DNA from: Mucilaginibacter sp. UBA4741
GTDB taxonomy: Bacteria > Bacteroidota > Bacteroidia > Sphingobacteriales > Sphingobacteriaceae
Length of the DNA: 37,302 bases
Direction: 5' to 3'
Assembly (NCBI GenBank): GCA_002403905.1
Contig: DHIR01000006.1
Span: forward strand, 1 to 37,302
In this document: positions 1 through 9,013 of the stretch, in pieces
Numbering within the stretch: position 1 is the first letter of the stretch
Layout: every line of letters begins with the position of its first letter
Notes under the pieces: generated by a model
Seen by the model: only the letters and a program-made list of their open reading frames with translations
Told to the model about the DNA's origin: nothing
The model's database searches: none
Program-made: the position numbers and the translations under genes

Positions 1-1214
1 TTCTCGGTTCTCACTGTCCAACCGCGTACATTGCCGTATTCTTTGCGGGTATGTATTTTGGCTACTTCTCTTATACTGTTGATATAGTCCAGGTACGGCA
101 CAGCGCACTCTGATAGATTAGTTGGCTCGGCCAGCCAATAGTTCATTTGTATGTTGATGTTAGAGTGATAATCACTGCCCCAGGGCGGGTTTACGCTTTC
201 ATTCCATAACCCCTGCAAATTTGCAGGCAGTCCACCTTTTCTTGACGAACTGATCAACAAATATCTGCCGAACTGAAACTGCAAAGCCTCTAACCCATGA
301 TCTGGTAAGGTTTTATAGTTGATAATTCGCTGTTTAGTGGTTAATGCCTGCTGAGTCGCGCTTGTTTCTGCTAAACTCAATGACACGGTGCTGAACAATT
401 TTTGATAGTCGTTAATGTGGGTATTAAGCAACACCACATACGGCTTTGTTGCTGTTTGTGCTAATATCTGCTTGATCTTTATATCGGGTTCTTCGCCCTT
501 CCAGTTTTGTTCGCGTTTGTTGCTAAAGTTGGTGGCGGCTGTAAGTAAAATGGTTATTGCATCGGCGTTATTTATTTTTAGTTTCGAGCCGTCTTCTACA
601 CTATTTGAGCCATTCTCTAATTTAACCAAAGCTGTAGCCTGATAAGTCATTCCATTGGGCAGCTTGCCTGCAAATTGTATAGTTGTACCATTTGCTGTAA
701 CCTGCGCACCATGAGCATCTGTTAAACTTAAAACACCCGAGTAAGCGCCTTTTTTATTCGCTGTAAATCGCAATAGCATAACCTTATCCGGAAAACTGCA
801 AAAATACTCGCGATTGTATTGGATATTGTTTTGCGTATAACTAACATGGTGCAATGCCTTATTAATATCCAACTCTCTTTTATAATTGGTAAAATCCTGA
901 CCTTTGTTATCGAAATCAATAAACAGATCGCCAAAGGCCTGGTAAGCCCCGCGATTATTTTCGTCGCCTGTCCATAAAGTATTATCATTAAATTGGATAT
1001 GCTCCTGGTCAACCCCTCCAAATACCATTCCTCCTATCCTGCCGTTGCCTATGGGATATGCCTCTTTCATCCATACGATGGCCGGTTTATCATCCCATAT
1101 CCTGTTTGTTTGTTGTGATACAGGCGTATTTTGCGCAACCAAAGTTTGCATCGGGAACAGCAGGCACACTAAAACGACTTTAATAAGAAAATTATTTCTT
1201 TTTAATGGATTCAT
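1..1214 (-). CDS. GH95 family alpha-L-fucosidase/galactosidase, N-terminal part (C-terminus beyond window)
   Basis: The reverse strand stays open from the ATG at 1214 to the left edge, giving about 404 residues of a family that is usually near 800. The start encodes a secretory signal (MNPLKRNNFLIKVVLVCLLF...VAQ). An N-terminal GH95 segment follows (WMKEAYPIGNGRIGGMVFGG, then FNDNTLWTG). Near residues 335-375 is the family hallmark LPANLQGLWN...PPWGSDYHSNINIQMNYW; its two spaced asparagines correspond to the region that supplies catalytic Asn residues in characterised GH95 enzymes. The family removes alpha-1,2-linked L-fucose or L-galactose from glycans, here probably in the periplasm. The catalytic acid and the C-terminal domains lie outside the window, so integrity cannot be judged. 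The family call is firm; the substrate is not known. Confidence 0.9.
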   Translation of the reverse strand, partial: MNPLKRNNFLIKVVLVCLLFPMQTLVAQNTPVSQQTNRIWDDKPAIVWMKEAYPIGNGRIGGMVFGGVDQEHIQFNDNTLWTGDENNRGAYQAFGDLFIDFDNKGQDFTNYKRELDINKALHHVSYTQNNIQYNREYFCSFPDKVMLLRFTANKKGAYSGVLSLTDAHGAQVTANGTTIQFAGKLPNGMTYQATALVKLENGSNSVEDGSKLKINNADAITILLTAATNFSNKREQNWKGEEPDIKIKQILAQTATKPYVVLLNTHINDYQKLFSTVSLSLAETSATQQALTTKQRIINYKTLPDHGLEALQFQFGRYLLISSSRKGGLPANLQGLWNESVNPPWGSDYHSNINIQMNYWLAEPTNLSECAVPYLDYINSIREVAKIHTRKEYGNVRGWTVRTE

Positions 1215-1251
1215 AGTAAGAGGCAACTTATCAGTTTATATTAAGTCAATA

Positions 1252-1259
1252 CAAATGTA
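1252..1259 (-). promoter_or_regulatory. Bacteroidota -7 promoter element for the GH95 gene
   Basis: On the reverse strand this octamer reads TACATTTG, a perfect match to the TAnnTTTG element of Bacteroidota sigma factors, 37 bp before the ATG at 1214. I found no clear upstream TTG at the usual spacing. The assignment is by position and motif only. Confidence 0.4.
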
Positions 1260-1452
1260 ATGTTAGTGGCAGTTTAGAAACTATGTAATATTGTCATTGT
1301 ACTTAATGATATTGCCACAAATTGGATTATATTGTTTATAACATTTAGGTTCCACTGGGGCGGTGCAACAAATTTAACACAACTTAGCGCAAAACTTTAT
1401 TGAGTAATTGGGTAATAAGATATCTTTATCATCAATTTAAGAATCGGTACTT

Positions 1453-3039
1453 ATGCGGTCGTCCAACAAAATAGTCGTTATTACATTGCTTGCCTTTATG
1501 GTTGTAATACTTATTCAATGTAATAGCAAGACTGGTAATTCGACCGCTGTATCGACTTCGCAAGACACATTTCCTGATAGTGACGTGATGAAAGGAAAAG
1601 CATTGGCTGCAAATTACTGTCAATCATGCCATAAATTGCCTGACCCATCCTTATTGGATAAAAAAACTTGGCGTAATGGTGTCCTACCCGAAATGGCTTT
1701 ATACCTGGGTATTCAATCTCCGGCTGTGGCTGGCAGTTTAAGGCCTCCAGGAAGCGACCTGGATTATCTGCCGGATAGCGCGCTTATGGATTCTGTAAAA
1801 TGGAAGCAGATAGCCGCTTACTTTATTACAAAAGCGCCTGACCATCTACCCATCCCAACAAAGGCATTACCTATACACCAATTGCCTTTTTTTAAAATAG
1901 AAACCGCACCTGCCGAATGGTTTTCGGCACCGGCAATAACATCGTACGTTAAAATTGATACCAGCGTATCTCCACACCGGCTTATTGTAAGTAATGGTAT
2001 GACTAACAAGTTAATTGTTTTGAATGATAGATCGCAAACACTAAAATCATCTATTTTAACAGGTGCTATTGTAGACATGTCATTCCAAAAAAATAAAATT
2101 ACTGCTGTTACTATTGGCAAAGACTTGTATGCAAATAACTTTAAAAACGGTAATGTTAAAGAAATGACTATCGATAAAAACGGTGTAATTACGCCAATAA
2201 GCCAGTCGCTTTTTGCCCAACTACGCCGCCCGGTGTCTGTTAATATAGTCGATCTTAACCAGGACGGAAAGAAGGATTATCTTATTGCACAGTTTGGTAA
2301 AATGGTTGGTAGTTTAAGTTGGATGGAGAACCAGGGGCATACTTTCAGGGAGCATATATTAAGGCAAAAGCCGGGATGTATAAAAACTATTATCGATTAT
2401 GCCAATAAGGAAAAGCGGCCAGACATCTGGGCACTTTTCGCACAAGGTGATGAAGGTGTTTTTTTATATAAAAATGATGGCAAAGGCGGTTTTGAAGAAA
2501 AGCAAGTATTAAGGTTTCCCCCATCCTACGGTTCAAGCTCTTTTGAGTTAGTCGACTTTAATGGCGATGGATTTAAAGATATAATTTATACCTGTGGCGA
2601 TAATGGCGATTACAGCCAGATATTAAAGCCCTACCACGGCGTGTATATTTATTTAAATGATGGCAAAAACAACTTCGCACAAAAGTATTTTTATCCTATA
2701 AATGGTTGTTATAAAGCCATTGCCCGAGATTTTGATGGCGATGGCGACCTGGATATTGCTACCATTAGTGAATTCCCATCAGCAGCAACACCATGGGAAG
2801 CATTTGTATATTTTGAAAATGAGGGGAATTTTAAGTTTCAAACTTATACGCTGCCCTTAAACGCACCATTTCAAAGAGGAATGACCATGGATGCCGCAGA
2901 TATAGATGGCGATGGAAAACCCGATCTGCTATTGGGTAATGGATTTTATAATACTGATCCACGCAGCCAGGCCACACAGCCTTTGTTTATTGTTTTAAAG
3001 AATATAAGCCCGGGAGTTGGTAATGTCAAAAATAAATAA
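1453..3039 (+). CDS. Lipoprotein with c-type haem motif and FG-GAP/VCBS repeats
   Basis: A 528-residue protein that starts with a lipoprotein signal (lipobox LIQC, Cys23). One c-type haem site, CQSCH, occupies residues 56-60, so the N-terminal part is a small cytochrome c-like domain. From about residue 265 there are four calcium-binding FG-GAP/VCBS-type loops: DLNQDGKKD, DFNGDGFKD, DFDGDGDLD and DIDGDGKPD, ending in LLLGN. These imply a beta-propeller. A membrane-anchored cytochrome joined to a propeller suggests electron transfer coupled to binding or oxidation of a substrate in the periplasm or at the cell surface. The exact role is unknown. It stands alone, convergent with the lactonase gene downstream and divergent from the GH95 gene. 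Confidence 0.8.
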   Translation: MRSSNKIVVITLLAFMVVILIQCNSKTGNSTAVSTSQDTFPDSDVMKGKALAANYCQSCHKLPDPSLLDKKTWRNGVLPEMALYLGIQSPAVAGSLRPPGSDLDYLPDSALMDSVKWKQIAAYFITKAPDHLPIPTKALPIHQLPFFKIETAPAEWFSAPAITSYVKIDTSVSPHRLIVSNGMTNKLIVLNDRSQTLKSSILTGAIVDMSFQKNKITAVTIGKDLYANNFKNGNVKEMTIDKNGVITPISQSLFAQLRRPVSVNIVDLNQDGKKDYLIAQFGKMVGSLSWMENQGHTFREHILRQKPGCIKTIIDYANKEKRPDIWALFAQGDEGVFLYKNDGKGGFEEKQVLRFPPSYGSSSFELVDFNGDGFKDIIYTCGDNGDYSQILKPYHGVYIYLNDGKNNFAQKYFYPINGCYKAIARDFDGDGDLDIATISEFPSAATPWEAFVYFENEGNFKFQTYTLPLNAPFQRGMTMDAADIDGDGKPDLLLGNGFYNTDPRSQATQPLFIVLKNISPGVGNVKNK

Positions 3040-3113
3040 CTATTTACTGTTTGTAACAACTAAAAAAAACCACCTGTTGTCATCGCACTTTACAGCAACG
3101 ATTGCGTATCGTA

Positions 3114-4013
3114 TTATTCCACACCCTTGACGTTCATTTTTAACGTATAAACGGCAGTGCGGGCAGTAATAAACAGTACATCTCTGTTTTTGCCACTAAA
3201 ACATAAGTTGGTTGTTGATGGCTCATTAATGGGGATATATCCTATCTTTTTTCCTTCGGGATTACAAATGGTAATGCCGCCGTGGCCGGTTAAGTAAACA
3301 TTGACTTTCGCGTCAAGGGTCATTCCGTCTGATCCTAGCTCAACAAACAATTTGCGATTACTTAATGTACCATCCTTATTAATATCATACTTATAAGTTT
3401 TTTTATCCTGGATATCGGCGCAGTATAAATATTTTCCATCGGGAGTTCCAACAATACCGTTGGGCTGCATAAAATTATCAATAACAATAATTGGCTGCGC
3501 AACTCCTTTGGGCAGATAATAAACTTTTTGCCCATCGAGGTCTGATTTTGTGCGTGTCCACCACGGGCGTTGGTAATATGGGTCGGTCATGTAAATACCG
3601 CCTTTATTATCAACCCAAACATCATTAGGGCCGTTCATTAAATGCCCCTGGTAATCTTTAAGTATTACGGTTATTTTTCCTTTCGGACTGATGGACCATA
3701 GCTGATCATGTTCATCGGCACAGGTTATCAGGTTACCCTTATGATCAAAGTATGTTCCGTTTGACCGGCCCGCGCTATCCAAGAATAGCGTTAGCTTGCC
3801 GGCTGTATCATACTTCCATATCTTGTTATTATTTTGATCTGTAAAAAACACATTCCCTTTTTTATCAACCGATGCCCCTTCGGTAAAACCAAACTGCCGG
3901 GCTATTAATTGCGGTTTTGTCAAGGTATCGTACAATGGGGCATCCTGCGAAAATGTATTTATGGACAAAATCATAAACAAAAAAATTATCGCGGTTTGGT
4001 ATACTGTCTTCAT
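3114..4013 (-). CDS. SMP-30/gluconolactonase-like secreted lactonase
   Basis: A 299-residue protein with a cleavable signal (MKTVYQTAIIFLFMILSI..FSQ). It follows the SMP-30/gluconolactonase/LRE pattern of a six-bladed propeller. EGASVDKKGNVFFTD places a metal-binding Glu at 45. NGPNDVWVD gives Asn130, QPNGIVGTPDGKYLYCAD gives Asn185, and SDGMTLD gives Asp229. Together these make the usual single-metal site with its catalytic aspartate. The family hydrolyses sugar lactones and related esters; export implies action in the periplasm. It is convergent with the cytochrome lipoprotein gene and divergent from the symporter gene, so it could serve the same sugar or sugar-acid pathway. The natural lactone is unknown. 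Confidence 0.85.
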   Translation of the reverse strand: MKTVYQTAIIFLFMILSINTFSQDAPLYDTLTKPQLIARQFGFTEGASVDKKGNVFFTDQNNNKIWKYDTAGKLTLFLDSAGRSNGTYFDHKGNLITCADEHDQLWSISPKGKITVILKDYQGHLMNGPNDVWVDNKGGIYMTDPYYQRPWWTRTKSDLDGQKVYYLPKGVAQPIIVIDNFMQPNGIVGTPDGKYLYCADIQDKKTYKYDINKDGTLSNRKLFVELGSDGMTLDAKVNVYLTGHGGITICNPEGKKIGYIPINEPSTTNLCFSGKNRDVLFITARTAVYTLKMNVKGVE

Positions 4014-4167
4014 AGCGGTTTGATAATTATACAGACCATTACTGGCCCAGGGTTATTTGGAGACAATATTAATAATAAGTTTTGTAATGACGCTTGCTAA
4101 CAATCCTCTATAACGAATCAATGTAAGCTACAATAATACGGGGTGTATCTGCTTGAAAAGATTGTGA

Positions 4168-4210
4168 ATTTTAATTTATACTACTAAGTCTATAGATTAT
4201 AAATTAAAAT
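4168..4210. repeat. 13-bp perfect inverted repeat in the lactonase/symporter intergenic region
   Basis: Arms 4168-4180 (attttaatttata) and 4198-4210 are exact reverse complements separated by 17 nt. They lie in the 507-bp gap (4014-4520) between two divergent genes. The arms are entirely A/T, so chance is a real possibility. An operator for a sugar-responsive regulator or a weak hairpin are the alternatives. Apart from this and the promoter near 4490, I see nothing else in the gap. Confidence 0.4.
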
Positions 4211-4465
4211 AGTAATATTGCTCAGGATTATCTTTTAATTTTTGTTGGACTTATTAATTATTACATCGTCAATGATTTAAGAGATAATATCAAAGTAACT
4301 TAATAAATGACAAATGTTATATTTATTGCACCAAACCCAAAAGGCATCATTATTTTCCAATTTCGCAAACCCAAAATTGAGCTAAACCAGCCTGGTAATA
4401 CAAAAAGGCAAAGTAATAGTATTGTGACCTCAATCTTAGCCATAACCGATATAGAAACAGTGATA

Positions 4466-4496
4466 TTGTTTAAGTAGTTTTAATGCTCAAACTTTG
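4466..4496 (+). promoter_or_regulatory. Probable promoter of the symporter operon
   Basis: TTG at 4466-4468 and AAACTTTG at 4489-4496 (7 of 8 matches to TAnnTTTG) are separated by 20 nt, the usual Bacteroidota arrangement. The ATG follows at 4521, which implies a short leader of about 20 nt. Confidence 0.4.
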
Positions 4497-4520
4497 TGAA
4501 TAAACAAAAAGAAATAAATA

Positions 4521-6344
4521 ATGCTGAACCAGCTCGATAAATTAGATATTACTATACTTATATTCTTAATTATTTTAATACCAACAGCAGGAATCACTGC
4601 TTCACTGCGAAAGAAATCGGCTGAAAATTATTTCATGGCTGGCAGAACGCTCAGATGGTGGACTGTAGCCGGCTCTATATTTGGTACAAATATTAGTGTA
4701 TCGCACCTGATTGGTATGTTGGGTATAGGTTTTTCTATAGGTTTCGCGCAAAGTGCGTATGAGTTGCTGGCTATACCTGCTATGTTGTTACTGGCCTATA
4801 TATTTATACCGGCATACCGAAAAATAAAAATCTTTACACTTTCGCAGTTTTTGGGGCGCCGCTATAATGAAAGTGCTATGGTGGTATATACCATCCTAAT
4901 GTTGATACTGATTCTCGTTCAGATGATCGCTGCCTTTTATATCGGCAGCAGAACATTAATGCTGCTTTTTAACGGAACAACATTTCAAATTACTTACTTA
5001 CAAGGGATAGGTATAATTGGAGCCATTACCTGTTTACTAACCGTATTTGGAGGTATGGAATCAGTTGTAGTAACAGACAACATACAAAGCGTAATGATGT
5101 TGTTTGCCGGAATAATTGTGGCAGTAGCTACTTTTCTGCAACCCGAGATACACGGCATAACTGGCTTGCTTCACCTGGACAGAGGGGTTCCTTTGGCTCA
5201 GCAAAAAATGCATTTATACCTGCCCTCGAATCATCCGGACTTACCATGGTCGGGCGTATTTACGGGTTTAATAACTTTAAACCTATTTTATTGGACAACC
5301 AATCAATATGTGGTACAGCGTGCCCTCGCTGCAAAAACAGATACAGAAGCTAAGTTGGGGATCATTGCTTCCGGGTTCTTAAAACTTTGTATTCCATTTA
5401 TGTCTATCGCAACAGGCGTAGCCGCTGCATATATCTTCAAACACAGGATGGGTAGCAACCTGAAGATTTTACCAGATGATGCCTTTATGCATTTGATCGA
5501 AACGGTCGTTCCTTCTGGATATGGCTTAAAGGGATTTATTTTGGCAGGTTTAACAGCGGCAACTTTTTCTTCAGTTGATTCTATGATGAATTCCGCGACT
5601 ACTTTACTGACGATGGACGTTTATAAAAAATATTTAAATAAGACGGCATTAGATAAACAATTAGTGAGGTTTGGGAGAGGTTCAGTTTTTGCAATGATTG
5701 CGATTACAGCGGGATTTGCTTTGTTAACTTATGATCCCGCCTCGGCTGGTAATTTCTTCCTGAGCGTGTCTTCACGGGGAGCGTACTTTACTCCTGGTAT
5801 TGTAGTGGTTTTTTTTCTCGGAATAATCTGGAAAAAATCTAACCCAAAAGCAGCTGTAATTACTATGATTTCGGCTCCATTTATTTCAGTATTTTTTGAA
5901 ATGAGCTATAATCACTTTCTTTCCCATATACCTGAAGTAGCCAGCTTGTTCGGAACCCGGCTAAACTTTCTGCATCGCGTATGGCTTACTTTTCTGGGCT
6001 GCATTTTACTTCAAACAGTGGTTAGTTTGTATTTTAATAAAAAGCGCGGTATGCACGATCAGTCCGAGTCTGATACCGTTTTCGCCATAAAGCCTAAAAT
6101 CGCCTGGATAGAGATTGCTATCTTTTCTTTCGCTGTTTTTTTTAGTACGCTGGGAATATACTTAAATTTAGTGCCGATTATAGTGATTTGTTGGTTGATG
6201 GCTATTATTACTTTCTCTCTTTTTATATATAACTATAAAAAGATAACACCTAAATGGTCTGTTCTCGATTTGATTAAAAATGATCTTTTATACGCCGGTA
6301 TATTGTCAGCACTAACTGTTTGGATCTTGTATTATTTTGTTTAA
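4521..6344 (+). CDS. Sodium:solute symporter (SSS family)
   Basis: A 607-residue integral membrane protein with about 14 hydrophobic segments. The N-terminal pattern is typical of SSS/SGLT-type transporters: SAENYFMAGRTLRWW followed by GSIFGTNISVSHLIGM (about residues 33-65). The QYVVQRALAAKTDTEAKLG segment (about residues 262-280) and GLTAATFSSVDSMMNSATTLLTMDVYK (about 345-371) are also family signatures, with the sodium-site serines and threonines in the latter. It should import a sugar or other organic solute across the inner membrane with sodium. It leads a same-strand run with the flavin monooxygenase and the aldose epimerase, with a 78-nt gap to the next gene. The substrate cannot be read from sequence. 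Confidence 0.9.
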   Translation: MLNQLDKLDITILIFLIILIPTAGITASLRKKSAENYFMAGRTLRWWTVAGSIFGTNISVSHLIGMLGIGFSIGFAQSAYELLAIPAMLLLAYIFIPAYRKIKIFTLSQFLGRRYNESAMVVYTILMLILILVQMIAAFYIGSRTLMLLFNGTTFQITYLQGIGIIGAITCLLTVFGGMESVVVTDNIQSVMMLFAGIIVAVATFLQPEIHGITGLLHLDRGVPLAQQKMHLYLPSNHPDLPWSGVFTGLITLNLFYWTTNQYVVQRALAAKTDTEAKLGIIASGFLKLCIPFMSIATGVAAAYIFKHRMGSNLKILPDDAFMHLIETVVPSGYGLKGFILAGLTAATFSSVDSMMNSATTLLTMDVYKKYLNKTALDKQLVRFGRGSVFAMIAITAGFALLTYDPASAGNFFLSVSSRGAYFTPGIVVVFFLGIIWKKSNPKAAVITMISAPFISVFFEMSYNHFLSHIPEVASLFGTRLNFLHRVWLTFLGCILLQTVVSLYFNKKRGMHDQSESDTVFAIKPKIAWIEIAIFSFAVFFSTLGIYLNLVPIIVICWLMAIITFSLFIYNYKKITPKWSVLDLIKNDLLYAGILSALTVWILYYFV

Positions 6345-6422
6345 AATTTAAAAATACATTTACAATCTTTACGACACGAACAATTAACTATAACAATAAA
6401 CCAATAATATTTTTTCAAAATT

Positions 6423-7592
6423 ATGATAAATGATATAAATCCAGTTTCTATCAGAACAACGCAACGACACGCAGAAATTTCATGGTTTGATGAACTATGC
6501 GGAGGAGATACACAATATCTGGGAGTAATGGAAGGCGAACGGCGCAGTAATTATGAGCATTGTCGTGATATTTTATTGGAAGCAGAAAAACTAGGTTATA
6601 AAAATATCTTATTGCCATCGCAATTTAACGTGGGGCAGGATGTTTTAAGTTTTGCTTCTGCTATGGCGCCACAAACCACATCCATAAATTTATTAACAGC
6701 CATTCGTTGTGGAGAGCTTTATCCACCAATGCTGGCCAGGTCCATAGCTACTTTAGATCATATACTGAAAGGGCGATTAACCATTAATATAATAAATTCT
6801 GATTTTCCGGGTAAAAAAGAAGATGCCGATCTTCGTTATCAACGATGTGCGGAAACGATACAAATCTTAAAACAAGCCTGGGAAAAAGACCGCATTGTGC
6901 ATGACGGTGAGATTTATAAAAATATTGACCTTCCATCCGATCCGGCTAAACCCTATCAGCAAAATGGCGGGCCATTACTTTATTTTGGCGGGATCTCAGA
7001 AGGAGCAAGAGATGTTTGCGCAAAATATTGTGATGTGTTTTTAATGTGGCCCGAAACAGAAGACCTTTTGCACGAAACTATGAAAGATATGTCTGCAAGA
7101 GCGGCATCATATGGCAGAACATTGGATTTTGGTTTACGTGTTCATGTTATTGTGCGCGAAACAGAAGCAGAAGCAAAAGCCTACAGCCGTCTGTTAATGT
7201 CGAAATTTGATGAAAAAGAAGGTCTGCGAATCAAAAACCGTTCGCAGGATTCAAAGTCACTTGGCGTTTTAAGGCAAAATGAGTTGCGGGAAAGTGCTGA
7301 TCAGGAAGGGTTTATAGAGCCATATTTATGGGCGGATATAGGGAGAGCCAGATCTGGTTGCGGTGCAGCCATTGTTGGTGATCCAGAGCAGGTGCTCCAA
7401 AAAATTAACCGCTATATGGATATGGGTTTCAGGTCATTTATTTTCTCCGGGTACCCTTTGATTGAGGAAAGCAGGCTTTTTGCAAAGTATGTACTGCCTT
7501 ATTTACCAAATATATCCATGCCGGTAGTACAACAACGCATTCCTGACGTCACGCCGGTTACACCACTGACCACAGGACCTATAAATCATTAA
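6423..7592 (+). CDS. LLM-class flavin-dependent monooxygenase, SsuD-like
   Basis: A 389-residue bacterial luciferase-fold enzyme. Segments matching the alkanesulfonate monooxygenase (SsuD) pattern are TAIRCGELYPPMLARSIATLD followed by KGRLTINII (about residues 91-123), and LYFGGISEGARDVCAKYCDVFLMW (about 185-208). The C-terminal RARSGCGAAIVGDPEQV and FIFSGYPLIEESRLFAKYV match the SsuD phosphate/flavin loop and C-terminal helix. Such enzymes use FMNH2 and O2 to cleave C-S bonds or oxidise other small molecules. No partner flavin reductase gene is visible here. Its position between a symporter and a sugar epimerase suggests the imported compound is its substrate or a precursor. Fold and cofactor are secure; desulfonation is inferred from resemblance. 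Confidence 0.8.
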   Translation: MINDINPVSIRTTQRHAEISWFDELCGGDTQYLGVMEGERRSNYEHCRDILLEAEKLGYKNILLPSQFNVGQDVLSFASAMAPQTTSINLLTAIRCGELYPPMLARSIATLDHILKGRLTINIINSDFPGKKEDADLRYQRCAETIQILKQAWEKDRIVHDGEIYKNIDLPSDPAKPYQQNGGPLLYFGGISEGARDVCAKYCDVFLMWPETEDLLHETMKDMSARAASYGRTLDFGLRVHVIVRETEAEAKAYSRLLMSKFDEKEGLRIKNRSQDSKSLGVLRQNELRESADQEGFIEPYLWADIGRARSGCGAAIVGDPEQVLQKINRYMDMGFRSFIFSGYPLIEESRLFAKYVLPYLPNISMPVVQQRIPDVTPVTPLTTGPINH

Positions 7593-7648
7593 CTGGTTTT
7601 TCAATAACAGGTTTTAAGGAGATCTGCCCTACAGTATAATTGATTTTT

Positions 7649-8809
7649 ATGAATAAATTCATTATAAAAACAGCCCTGATTACACTCTGCTTAGGCCTAG
7701 TCTTGATTTTTAGTTATGTCTATAAAATCAGGCAGGGCACCGCTCGGGCGAAAAGGGTCGACAGTCGAAATTTTGAATCTATAATAGATGGTAAAAAGAC
7801 GGGACTATATACCATTAGTAACAAGAGGGGAATGGAAGTCAGTATAACCAACTACGGGGCCAGGATAGTTCAGATTATTGTTCCTGATAAAAATGGAGGT
7901 AAAGTTGATGTTGTTTTGGGATTTGATAAGTTGCAGAAATATATTGATGCAAATTCTGCCTATTATGGTGCCGTCATTGGGCGTTATGCTAACCGGATTG
8001 CTAAGGGAAGTTTTATGCTGCATGGCAAAAAATACGAACTTAATAAAAATAACAATGGCCTTACGTTACATGGCGGCAGTAATGGTTTTCATAAACAAGT
8101 ATGGCGGCTTAAAACGGCAAATGATTCAACAATTTGTTTAACCTATTTATCAAAAGATGGAGAGGGAGGCTTCCCCGGAAAATTAAATGTTGAGGTTACT
8201 TATCAATTGACAAAAAACGACGAATTGAAGCTAAATTATAAAGCTATAACAGACCGGGAAACGGTAATAAACCTGACTAATCATTCTTTTTTTAATCTTA
8301 ATGGGGAGGGGAACTCAACCATATTTAATCACATTTTAAAGATAAACGCCAATCAATATCTACCCTTGGACAAAGATAAATTGCCCCGGAATTTAGAACC
8401 GGTAACAGGCACATCTTTTGATTTTAGGGTCGCAGGAAAAATCGGTGAACACTTCAAACAAAAATCTCCGCAATTGGATATTGCCCATGGCTTTGATCAT
8501 ACCATCGTTTTAGACACAATGAAAGCTGAACGGCCAGCAGCAATAATTTATTCACCAAAAACGGGTATACAAATGGAGTTTTTTACCCATGAACCAGGGT
8601 TTCAATTTTTTACAGCCAATTTTTTAAATGGCAAAGATATTGGTAAAGGCGGGTATCCTTATGGGCCTTATACTGCATTTTGCCTGGAAGCACAGCATTT
8701 TCCAAATTCGCCCAATAGGCCAGAATTTCCGTCTACGATTCTTTTACCAGGCAAAATCTACAAAAGCAGTACAGTTTTTAAATTTTCGCTAATAAGCAAA
8801 AGCAATTGA
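7649..8809 (+). CDS. galM: Aldose 1-epimerase (galactose mutarotase family), signal-anchored
   Basis: I chose the ATG at 7649, giving 386 residues; a TTG three codons upstream is less likely. Residues 1-25 form a hydrophobic export signal or anchor, so the enzyme probably works in the periplasm. Family residues are present: GRYANRI at 111-117, LHGG with His141, the catalytic His212 in NHSFFNLNG, Asp283 in GFDH, and the catalytic base Glu347 in FCLEAQHFPNSPNRPEFP. It interconverts alpha and beta anomers of aldoses. It is the third gene of the run with the symporter and the SsuD-like monooxygenase (56-nt gap), consistent with supplying the correct anomer for import or oxidation. An AAGGAG lies at about 7615-7620, rather far from either start. 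Confidence 0.88.
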   Translation: MNKFIIKTALITLCLGLVLIFSYVYKIRQGTARAKRVDSRNFESIIDGKKTGLYTISNKRGMEVSITNYGARIVQIIVPDKNGGKVDVVLGFDKLQKYIDANSAYYGAVIGRYANRIAKGSFMLHGKKYELNKNNNGLTLHGGSNGFHKQVWRLKTANDSTICLTYLSKDGEGGFPGKLNVEVTYQLTKNDELKLNYKAITDRETVINLTNHSFFNLNGEGNSTIFNHILKINANQYLPLDKDKLPRNLEPVTGTSFDFRVAGKIGEHFKQKSPQLDIAHGFDHTIVLDTMKAERPAAIIYSPKTGIQMEFFTHEPGFQFFTANFLNGKDIGKGGYPYGPYTAFCLEAQHFPNSPNRPEFPSTILLPGKIYKSSTVFKFSLISKSN

Positions 8810-9013
8810 ACGTATATGCCTTTTATTTTTATACTGAACTTAGCGGTGAGGGAGGGAATTGGTGCCTCTCAGACCAACGTGATATTCAATATTTTATGCA
8901 GGGTTGATTTCTTATTCACCAAACCCTTGACCGCCGTCCCCTCTTTCGCTTTGGGTTGCTCATAGGCGGCTTAATGCTGTAAACGCACCATTAAGCACAC
9001 AGAATAAGGCGGA

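Noticed and set aside
728..1021. Reverse-strand 97-residue frame as a membrane protein
   Set aside because: It overlaps the GH95 gene on the same strand in another frame, where the long open frame has clear family motifs.
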